Shown here one piece after another: positions 1 through 5,407 of a stretch of 6,274 nt of DNA. Each line of letters starts with the position of its first letter. Within the stretch, counting starts at the first letter, position 1. The translations under genes and the position numbers were made by a program. The notes beneath the pieces are model-generated. The model was not told the DNA's origin, made no database searches, and saw nothing but the letters and a program-made list of their open reading frames with translations. Source of the DNA: an uncultured Lachnospiraceae bacterium (GTDB taxonomy: Bacteria; Bacillota; Clostridia; Lachnospirales; Lachnospiraceae); contig CAJOLO010000092.1 of NCBI GenBank assembly GCA_905235345.1, positions 1-6,274 of the forward strand, given 5' to 3'.

Positions 1-15
1 AGAAAAGAGGTAAAT

Positions 16-2139
16 ATGGCAACCGGAATTATCGGAACAGGCAGTTTTTTGCCACCGACAGTTATTGACAATAATGAGCTGACTAAACTGGTCAGGACGG
101 ATGATGAATGGATTCGTGAACATACAGGAATTAACAGCCGTCATATCGCAACTGATGAGGTGACTTCATTTATGGGAGCACAGGCTTCGTTAGAAGCTAT
201 TGATAATGCGGGAATTGATCCTAAAGAGATTGACCTTATTATATTTGCAACGGTATCACCGGAAAGAGCTACACCTTCGATGTCTTGTATCGTTCAAGAT
301 AAGATTGGAGCTGTAAATGCTACATGTTTTGATATCAACGCAGCATGCACCGGTTTTGTTTATGCATTGCAGACGGTAGATGCTTACATACGCTCAGGTT
401 TAGCAAAGACAGCACTGGTTGTCGGTGCTGAGACTCTTTCCAAGATGGTTGATTGGAAGGATCGTTCTACTTGTATTTTATTTGGCGATGGTGCCGGAGC
501 TGCCATTGTCAGAGATCAGGAACGTGGTATTATCAGTAATATTACCAGAAGTGACGGCTCCAAGGGTATGTCGTTGAAATGTAAGGACCGCTCTACAAGA
601 AACTTCCTTAACAAGAAGAAGGAAGATAAGCATTATATTCAGATGATAGGTCCGGATATCTTTAAGTTTGCTGTTCGAAAGGTTCCGGCATGTATAGATT
701 TATTATTGCAGCGGGCAGATGTTACCAAAGATGATATAGACTATTTCATACTTCATCAGGCTAATGCGCGTATTATTGAATCCGTTGCCAGAAAAATGCA
801 GCTTCCCATTGAAAAATTCCCGATGAATATAGATCATGTGGGTAATACATCCGGAGCATCAATTCCTATTTTGCTCGATGAGATGAATAGAAAGGGAATG
901 TTAGCACCGGGACAAAAGATTGTACTATGTGGTTTCGGAGGAGGACTTACATGGGGAGCACAGCTTATGGAATGGGGTATGGAGACTCCGGAGGTCATAG
1001 AGGAGGATTCCGATCCTGAGGATACGATTGAAGAGACGGGTAATTCCAATTCTGATGATAAGAACCATGAAAAAATATTTGATAAGAAACTTAATCTGTT
1101 GTCGAGAAGGAAAGGCGAAAAGCTTGAAAAAGCCGGCAATTCTTCTTTAACGGATATAACAGAAAGTGAAGAACATAATCATAAGGAAGATAATGAAATG
1201 AAAGTACATAAGATTGCGTTTGTGTTCCCCGGGCAGGGAGCACAGTATGTCGGAATGGGTAAAGAATTTTATGACAATAACAAGAAGTCTAAAGAAATTT
1301 TTGACAAAGCTTCCAAGGCTACACAGCTTGATCTCGCAAAACTTTGCTTTGAAGAGAATGAAGATATCAATATAACGGAATATACACAGATAGCAATGCT
1401 CACAACGGAAATAGCAATGCTTCAGGCCGTAGAAGATTTGGGAATCAAACCGGATGTGACCGGCGGTCTTTCCCTTGGTGAGTATTCGGCACTTGTTGCT
1501 TCCGGCGTAATGGATTTTGAGGATTGTGCCAGGGTTGTAAGAAAACGTGGATTATATATGCAGGATGAGGTGCCTGTCGGGAAGGGCGGTATGGCCGCAA
1601 TCATAGCACTTGATGCCGATAAGATAGCAGAAGTATGTGATAAGGTTGATGGAATAGTAGGTATTGCCAATTATAACTGTCCGGGACAGATTGCAATATC
1701 AGGTGAGAAAGAAGCAGTTGATAAAGCATGTGAATTATTGAAGGAAGCCGGAGCTAAGAGATGTATTCCTTTAAATGTTAGTGGACCGTTCCACTCACCG
1801 ATGCTTAAGGGTGCCGGAGATAAATTGTCTTCGGAACTTGCCGATGTTAAGATTAATGATATCACAATCCCGTATGTAACCAATGTTACAGGCGGCTTTG
1901 TTGAAGATAAGAAAGATGTCAAGAAGCTTCTTGCCGATCAGGTATCTAACTCTGTCAAGTGGATACAGTGTGTAGAGGCAATGCTTGATGATGGAGTTGA
2001 TACGTTTATTGAGATAGGTCCCGGTAAGACATTATCTTCATTTGTTAAGAAGATTGCAAAGAGCAGGGACAAAGAAGTTACAATTATCAATGTGGATAAA
2101 TATGAGGATATTGATAAGGTAAAAGAAGCTTTATGTTGA
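16..2139 (+). CDS. FabH-FabD fusion: 3-oxoacyl-ACP synthase III joined to malonyl-CoA:ACP transacylase
   Basis: One 707-residue frame encodes two cytosolic fatty-acid synthesis enzymes. Residues 1 to about 322 are a full-length FabH, which condenses acetyl-CoA with malonyl-ACP. The catalytic triad is visible: Cys111 in NAACTGF, His247 in LHQAN and Asn277 in GNTSGAS. The domain ends at a typical FabH C-terminus (TWGAQLMEW), but no stop codon follows. Residues 323-394 are a hydrophilic linker. Residues 395-707 are a full-length FabD, which moves malonyl from CoA to ACP and so makes the substrate FabH uses. It shows FPGQGAQ (404-410), the nucleophile Ser486 in GLSLGEY, Arg511 and His593 in GPFHSP. 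The usual His before the nucleophile Ser is Leu here. The start at 16 is preceded by AAGAGGT and gives the normal FabH N-terminus. I see no frameshift or internal stop. The two activities are normally separate proteins. Domain identity is certain; whether the fusion acts as one polypeptide is inferred. Confidence 0.95.
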   Translation: MATGIIGTGSFLPPTVIDNNELTKLVRTDDEWIREHTGINSRHIATDEVTSFMGAQASLEAIDNAGIDPKEIDLIIFATVSPERATPSMSCIVQDKIGAVNATCFDINAACTGFVYALQTVDAYIRSGLAKTALVVGAETLSKMVDWKDRSTCILFGDGAGAAIVRDQERGIISNITRSDGSKGMSLKCKDRSTRNFLNKKKEDKHYIQMIGPDIFKFAVRKVPACIDLLLQRADVTKDDIDYFILHQANARIIESVARKMQLPIEKFPMNIDHVGNTSGASIPILLDEMNRKGMLAPGQKIVLCGFGGGLTWGAQLMEWGMETPEVIEEDSDPEDTIEETGNSNSDDKNHEKIFDKKLNLLSRRKGEKLEKAGNSSLTDITESEEHNHKEDNEMKVHKIAFVFPGQGAQYVGMGKEFYDNNKKSKEIFDKASKATQLDLAKLCFEENEDINITEYTQIAMLTTEIAMLQAVEDLGIKPDVTGGLSLGEYSALVASGVMDFEDCARVVRKRGLYMQDEVPVGKGGMAAIIALDADKIAEVCDKVDGIVGIANYNCPGQIAISGEKEAVDKACELLKEAGAKRCIPLNVSGPFHSPMLKGAGDKLSSELADVKINDITIPYVTNVTGGFVEDKKDVKKLLADQVSNSVKWIQCVEAMLDDGVDTFIEIGPGKTLSSFVKKIAKSRDKEVTIINVDKYEDIDKVKEALC
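982..1197 (+). other. Interdomain linker between FabH and FabD
   Basis: These 72 codons (residues 323-394) are dominated by Glu, Asp, Lys, Asn and Ser. The only mildly hydrophobic patch is around residues 354-362 (IFDKKLNLL). The linker lacks the DSL phosphopantetheine motif of an acyl carrier protein and any flavin-binding signature, so it is not a recognisable remnant of acpP or fabK. It is probably disordered. The frame stays open throughout, which argues for a maintained in-frame linker rather than a recent accidental join. Confidence 0.75.
1183..1200 (+). promoter_or_regulatory. Internal Shine-Dalgarno and ATG at the FabD domain start
   Basis: AAGGAAG at 1183-1189 lies 8 nt before the ATG at 1198-1200, which is residue 395 of the fusion. 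That Met is followed by KVHKIAFVFPGQG, the normal N-terminus of a stand-alone FabD. The site could therefore allow FabD to be made separately in addition to the fusion. AG-rich hexamers are common in Lys/Glu-rich coding sequence, so this could be chance. Confidence 0.5.
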
Positions 2140-2157
2140 TATTAAAAAGGAGGCACT

Positions 2158-2898
2158 ATGTTAGATGGTAAGGTGGCACTTGTAACCGGTGCAAGTCGTG
2201 GAATTGGAAGGGCAACAGCAATTACTCTTGCCGGCTATGGAGCAACGGTTGTGGTTAATTATAACGGTAATGAGTCGCGGGCGAAAGAAGTTGTTGCTGT
2301 GATTGAAGCAAATGGAGGCAAAGCAATTAAATATCAGTGTGATGTTGCCGATTATTCTGCTGTAGAGATAATGATGAAGGATATTGTTAATGAATTTGGC
2401 GGTCTACATATTTTAGTCAATAATGCCGGGATTACCAGGGACGGTTTGTTGATGAAGATGTCCGAGGAGGATTACGATGCGGTTGTAGATACGAATCTTA
2501 AGGGTACATTTAACTGCATAAAACATATCTCCAGGCAGATGTTAAAACAGAAAGAAGGTCATATAATCAATATGTCCAGTGTTGTAGGAGTTTATGGTAA
2601 TGGCGGACAGGTTAATTATTCGGCTTCTAAGTCGGGGATTGTCGGCATAACCAAGTCTGCTGCCAAAGAGCTTGGTTCAAGGGGAATTACTGTCAATGCA
2701 GTAGCACCGGGATTCATTGTGACTGAGATGACTGATGCGATGCCGGAGGATGCAAAACAACAGGTTGCAGAAAGAATCGCAATGAGACGTCTGGGCAATG
2801 TTGAGGATGTAGCTGAGACTGTAGCTTTTCTTGCGTCTGATAAAGCCTCATATATTACGGGACAGGTCATCTGTGTTGATGGCGGTATGAGTGTGTGA
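2158..2898 (+). CDS. fabG: 3-oxoacyl-ACP reductase FabG
   Basis: This 246-residue short-chain dehydrogenase/reductase is expected to reduce 3-oxoacyl-ACP to 3-hydroxyacyl-ACP with NADPH, the first reductive step of the elongation cycle, in the cytosol as a tetramer. The cofactor motif TGASRGIG is at residues 10-17, NNAG at 88-91, Asn113 in DTNLKG, the catalytic Ser141, and YxxxK at Tyr154/Lys158. The C-terminal SYITGQVICVDGG segment is typical of FabG. Length is normal for the family. AAGGAGG at 2147-2153 lies 4 nt before the ATG, and the upstream stop is only 18 nt away, so co-transcription with the fusion gene is likely. Other SDR reductases share these motifs, but the neighbouring fab genes settle the call. 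Confidence 0.96.
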   Translation: MLDGKVALVTGASRGIGRATAITLAGYGATVVVNYNGNESRAKEVVAVIEANGGKAIKYQCDVADYSAVEIMMKDIVNEFGGLHILVNNAGITRDGLLMKMSEEDYDAVVDTNLKGTFNCIKHISRQMLKQKEGHIINMSSVVGVYGNGGQVNYSASKSGIVGITKSAAKELGSRGITVNAVAPGFIVTEMTDAMPEDAKQQVAERIAMRRLGNVEDVAETVAFLASDKASYITGQVICVDGGMSV

Positions 2899-2944
2899 CC
2901 CCTTTTTATTCATCTGAAAGATGATTTTCACCTTAAGTTAAATA

Positions 2945-2973
2945 TTGACTCGCTGGAGAGTCTTGATTATTAC
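2945..2973 (+). promoter_or_regulatory. Possible weak promoter upstream of fabF
   Basis: TTGACT (2945-2950) resembles a sigma-A -35 box with one mismatch. A 17-nt spacer later comes TATTAC (2968-2973), matching four of six -10 positions. Transcription from here would start near 2980 and give a leader of roughly 80 nt before fabF. The region is AT-rich, so chance matches are expected and the call is tentative. I found no convincing FapR or FabT operator. Confidence 0.25.
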
Positions 2974-2993
2974 TAATACTAAATAGAAGAATT

Positions 2994-3028
2994 AATGTAT
3001 TTGTTAAGCTTCGCTGAATATATACATT
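2994..3028 (+). other. Hairpin in the fabG-fabF gap
   Basis: AATGTAT at 2994-3000 pairs with ATACATT at 3022-3028. The stem continues inward to AGC/GCT around a TTC loop at 3010-3012, giving 14 pairs including one wobble, with two mismatches. No T-run follows, so it does not look like an intrinsic terminator. It lies 30 nt before the fabF start and could act as an mRNA processing or stability element. The rest of 2899-3058 also has two short stems (2910-2924 and 2947-2962), both weak. Confidence 0.4.
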
Positions 3029-3058
3029 TAATTTAGTCTGGAAAGAGAGATTTGAAAC

Positions 3059-4300
3059 ATGCGTAGAGTTGTAGTAACAGGAATGGGTGCAATTACCCCG
3101 ATTGGATTAAGTGTTGATGAGTTCTGGAATGGAGTTAAGGAAAGCAGGGTTGGTATTGCTCCGATTACCCAGTTCGATACATCCGGATTTAAGACTAAGA
3201 TTGCTGCTGAGGTAAAGGATTTTGTTGCTAAGGATTATATTGAACCAAAGGCTTGTAAGAGAATGGAGAGATTTTCACAGTTTGCGGTTGTTGCAGCAAA
3301 AGAGGCAATAGAGCAGGCCGGTCTTGATATGGAGAAGGAAGATCCTTATATGGTTGGAACGGCTATCGGTTCGGGAACCGGAAGCTTGCAGGTTATTGAG
3401 CGTAACAAAGAAAGAATTGATACAAAGGGACCTTCACGTCTGGAGCCGTTAATGATTCCGTTGATGATATCTAACATGGCTGCAGGCAATGTATCGATTA
3501 TGTTTGGACTTAAAGGGAAATCTATTAATGTTGTGACTGCTTGTGCAACAGGTACTCACAATATCGGTGAAGCATATCGTACAATTCAGTACGGTGATGC
3601 TGATGTTATGCTTGCCGGTGGTACGGAAGCTTGTGTTACACCGATTGGTATTGGTGGTTTTACGTCACTTACAGCACTTAATACAACGGAGGACTGTAGT
3701 CGTGCATCAATTCCGTTTGATAAAGACAGGGCAGGTTTTGTTCTTGGTGAGGGTGCAGGAGTGGTTGTACTCGAGGAGTTAGAGCATGCTAAAAAAAGAG
3801 GCGCCAGGATATTAGCCGAGATAGTTGGGTATGGTTCTACATCAGATGCATATCATATAACTTCTCCTGCCGAAGATGGAATGGGTGCAGCCAAAGCGAT
3901 GATGGCAGCTATGAAAGATGGAGGAATTAAACCTTCTGAGGTGTCTTATATTAATGCGCATGGTACATCGACGCACCACAATGATCTTTTTGAGACAAGA
4001 GCTATTAAGACTGCATTGGGTGATGTAGCAGAGAAGATTCCTGTAAGTTCGACAAAGTCTATGGTTGGTCATCTTTTAGGTGCTGCCGGTGGTGTGGAAC
4101 TCATTACATGTGTAAAGTCGATCGAAGATAACTATATCCATGAGAATGTAGGTCTTAAGAATGTTGATGATGATCCGGAATTCACGCTTAATTATATTAA
4201 AGATCAGGGATTACATACCGATGTCGATGTATGTCTTTCCAATTCACTTGGATTTGGTGGACACAATGCAACACTTGCAGTACGCAAATATGTAGATTAA
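3059..4300 (+). CDS. fabF: 3-oxoacyl-ACP synthase II FabF
   Basis: This 413-residue KAS II condenses acyl-ACP with malonyl-ACP in each elongation round, in the cytosol as a dimer. The Cys-His-His catalytic set is visible: Cys162 in TACATGTH, His301 in NAHGTST and His338 in SMVGHLLGAAG. GFGGHN at 398-403 favours FabF over FabB, which usually has GFGGTN. Length is normal. The start at 3059 gives the expected MRRVVVTGMGAITPIG N-terminus but has only a weak purine-rich site (GGAAAGAGAGA, 3040-3050) ahead of it, in contrast to the strong sites of fabG and fabZ. The 160-bp gap before it is wider than the fusion-fabG gap, so expression may be partly separate. A residue just after GTST is His (GTSTHHND) where Pro is common; this should be a minor variation. 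Confidence 0.96.
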   Translation: MRRVVVTGMGAITPIGLSVDEFWNGVKESRVGIAPITQFDTSGFKTKIAAEVKDFVAKDYIEPKACKRMERFSQFAVVAAKEAIEQAGLDMEKEDPYMVGTAIGSGTGSLQVIERNKERIDTKGPSRLEPLMIPLMISNMAAGNVSIMFGLKGKSINVVTACATGTHNIGEAYRTIQYGDADVMLAGGTEACVTPIGIGGFTSLTALNTTEDCSRASIPFDKDRAGFVLGEGAGVVVLEELEHAKKRGARILAEIVGYGSTSDAYHITSPAEDGMGAAKAMMAAMKDGGIKPSEVSYINAHGTSTHHNDLFETRAIKTALGDVAEKIPVSSTKSMVGHLLGAAGGVELITCVKSIEDNYIHENVGLKNVDDDPEFTLNYIKDQGLHTDVDVCLSNSLGFGGHNATLAVRKYVD

Positions 4301-4319
4301 AATTACTTTTTTGTTTTTG

Positions 4320-4568
4320 ACGGACGCTGGCAGGCGGATATAAGGGCTCTGTCCTATGGCTGTTTAGACGGGATTGAGACTTCTAAGTGTCCCGCCAAGG
4401 CTTCTGAACTGTCCGCGAACGGCTTCCATTCGACATCCTGTCTCAGTCTCGCCTTGCTCGCCATCCGTGGCTCGCATCGCTATGATACTTACGGGACGCT
4501 AAGAAGCTCTAATCCCTTACTAAAATGCCATAGGACAGAGCCCTTATATCCACCTGCCGGCTGTTCGT
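4320..4568 (-). repeat. Long hairpin element 1 (inverted relative to element 2)
   Basis: A palindromic element of about 249 bp. The arm at 4329-4360 is complementary to 4527-4558 over 32 bp with a single mismatch, and the stem extends outward to 4320/4568 with a few wobbles and one bulge. A second, inner stem pairs 4376-4394 with 4492-4509. The apex (about 4395-4491) is GC-rich and contains small hairpins, including CCG-TTCG-CGG when read on the - strand. Read on the - strand, its inner stem and apex line up with element 2: GAGCTTCTTAGCGTCCCG (4509 to 4492) matches element 2 at 15 of 18, and GAGACAGGATGTCGA (4444 to 4430) at 14 of 15. The strand is assigned by this alignment, not by any transcription evidence. 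It could be a non-autonomous mobile repeat or a structured RNA; I do not recognise a named family. Confidence 0.85.
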
Positions 4569-4650
4569 TTAAGAAAATAAATTATTAATTTACAAGGCGG
4601 TTCACATTATATTAAGTCTATGTTTTTTATATCAATAGTAGTGGTAATCG

Positions 4651-4899
4651 CAGACAGCAAGAGTTCCGGGAATATGCGGTGTTTTGTATGACATCTGGGA
4701 GGAAATTAGAGTTTCTTAGTATCCCGATATATTCTCAGCGGATGCCGGACATGGCGGTCCGGCAGGTGCAACGGAGACAGGAGGTCGACTTTGCACCGTG
4801 CCGCGTACGGTAAGAAAACTTATCCGGGATTCTTAGAAACTCTTATTTCCGTACAGCAGGAATACAAAACACCGCATATTCCCGGAACTCTTGCGTTCG
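4651..4899 (+). repeat. Long hairpin element 2
   Basis: A palindromic element of about 249 bp. The arm at 4657-4689 is perfectly complementary to 4862-4894 over 33 bp. An inner stem pairs 4709-4726 with 4825-4842 at 16 of 18 positions; both mismatches are T opposite T. The apex carries a perfect 7-bp hairpin (GCCGGAC at 4744-4750 with GTCCGGC at 4757-4763) and a second stem (GGTGCAA at 4765-4771 with TTGCACC at 4791-4797). The loop of that second stem contains the conserved GAGACAGGAGGTCGA (4774-4788). The architecture and spacing match element 1 read in reverse, but the outer arm sequence is unrelated to that of element 1. It ends 63 bp before the fabZ start, so a transcript crossing from fabF would contain it. 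Confidence 0.85.
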
Positions 4900-4949
4900 T
4901 CATAAGCTACTCACAAAACTTAACTAAACGGTAATTTATTATTGTATAT

Positions 4950-4956
4950 AAGGAGG
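4950..4956 (+). promoter_or_regulatory. Ribosome-binding site that sets the fabZ start
   Basis: AAGGAGG lies 6 nt before the ATG at 4963. A longer reading from a TTG at 4942 would place this site inside the coding sequence and add seven residues not expected in FabZ, so the ATG is preferred. Confidence 0.85.
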
Positions 4957-4962
4957 AAATCT

Positions 4963-5388
4963 ATGGAACTTGACATCAAACAGATAATGGATATTATTCC
5001 GCATCGTCAGCCGTTTCTTTTGATTGACAGAGTCACGGAGATGGTGCCCGGTCAAAGTATAAAAGGATATAAGAATCTAACGTATAACGAACCTTTTTTT
5101 GCAGGGCATTTTCCCAATGAACCGGTTATGCCGGGAGTTTTACAGATTGAAGCATTGGCACAGTTAGGAGCAGTGTGTGTTCTTTCGCTTCCGGAGAATA
5201 AGGGTAAAATTGCATACTTTGCCGGAATTAAGGAAGCAAAGTTTAAACAGAAAGTAATTCCGGGAGACAGACTGGATCTTGAGTGTGAGATAATAAAGAC
5301 TAAAGGTCCGGTAGGAGTTGGCTCTGCAGTGGCGAAGGTTGATGGAAAGATTGCGTGTAAGGCTGAAATATCTTTTATGGTTGGATAA
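4963..5388 (+). CDS. fabZ: 3-hydroxyacyl-ACP dehydratase FabZ
   Basis: This 141-residue single hot-dog-fold enzyme is expected to remove water from 3-hydroxyacyl-ACP to give trans-2-enoyl-ACP, acting in the cytosol as a hexamer of dimers. The N-terminal IMDIIPHRQPFLLIDRV and central GHFPNEPVMPGVLQIEALAQ segments are diagnostic. The catalytic residues are His49 and Glu63. FabZ rather than FabA is indicated by the short length and by Glu at the acidic catalytic position, where FabA has Asp. The start at 4963 is set by the strong AAGGAGG at 4950-4956. It is separated from fabF by the hairpin-bearing interval and followed by the apbE-family gene after 19 bp, so it may form a transcription unit with that gene. 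Confidence 0.96.
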   Translation: MELDIKQIMDIIPHRQPFLLIDRVTEMVPGQSIKGYKNLTYNEPFFAGHFPNEPVMPGVLQIEALAQLGAVCVLSLPENKGKIAYFAGIKEAKFKQKVIPGDRLDLECEIIKTKGPVGVGSAVAKVDGKIACKAEISFMVG

Positions 5389-5407
5389 TGTTTGAGGTTA
5401 AACAATT

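Larger units (their letters stand above)
4301..4962 (+). other. Long non-coding interval between fabF and fabZ
   Basis: No plausible gene is seen on either strand across these 662 bp. The interval begins with a T-rich tract (4305-4318), then holds two large hairpin elements (4320-4568 and 4651-4899) separated by about 80 bp of AT-rich sequence, and ends with about 60 bp of AT-rich leader with the fabZ ribosome-binding site. The element cores are much richer in GC than the flanking sequence: by hand count 56 of 90 bases at 4391-4480 and 47 of 70 at 4741-4810. I see no clear promoter in the spacer at 4569-4650. Confidence 0.8.

Noticed and set aside
834..1139. Minus-strand open frame opposite the FabH end and linker
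   Set aside because: It is antisense to a clearly coding region, is Ser/Pro-rich low-complexity sequence and has no domain character.
982..1197. Relic of acpP or fabK in the fusion linker
   Set aside because: There is no DSL motif, helical ACP pattern or flavin-binding signature; the segment is plain charged low-complexity sequence.
1422..1922. Two minus-strand open frames opposite the FabD domain
   Set aside because: They are shadows of the FabD reading frame with no recognisable protein features.
2616..2870. Minus-strand open frame opposite fabG
   Set aside because: Antisense shadow of a confident gene.
2963..2985. FapR- or FabT-like operator before fabF
   Set aside because: The repeated TACTAA at 2971-2981 resembles only part of a FapR site, and no palindromic FabT-type sequence is present.
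3543..4072. A + strand and a - strand open frame within fabF
   Set aside because: Both overlap the confident fabF frame and look like frame-shifted translations with no family features.
4320..4568. Simple intrinsic terminator of fabF
   Set aside because: The stem is far too long and branched, and its right end (CTGTTCGTTTAAG) lacks a proper T-run. It may still impede transcription.
4320..4899. CRISPR array or retron RNA as the explanation of the hairpins
   Set aside because: There are no regularly spaced short direct repeats and no cas or reverse-transcriptase gene in the window.
4942..4962. TTG start adding seven residues to FabZ
   Set aside because: The AAGGAGG at 4950-4956 is ideally placed for the ATG at 4963, and the extra residues are not expected for FabZ.
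5052..5405. Minus-strand open frame opposite fabZ
   Set aside because: Antisense shadow of fabZ.
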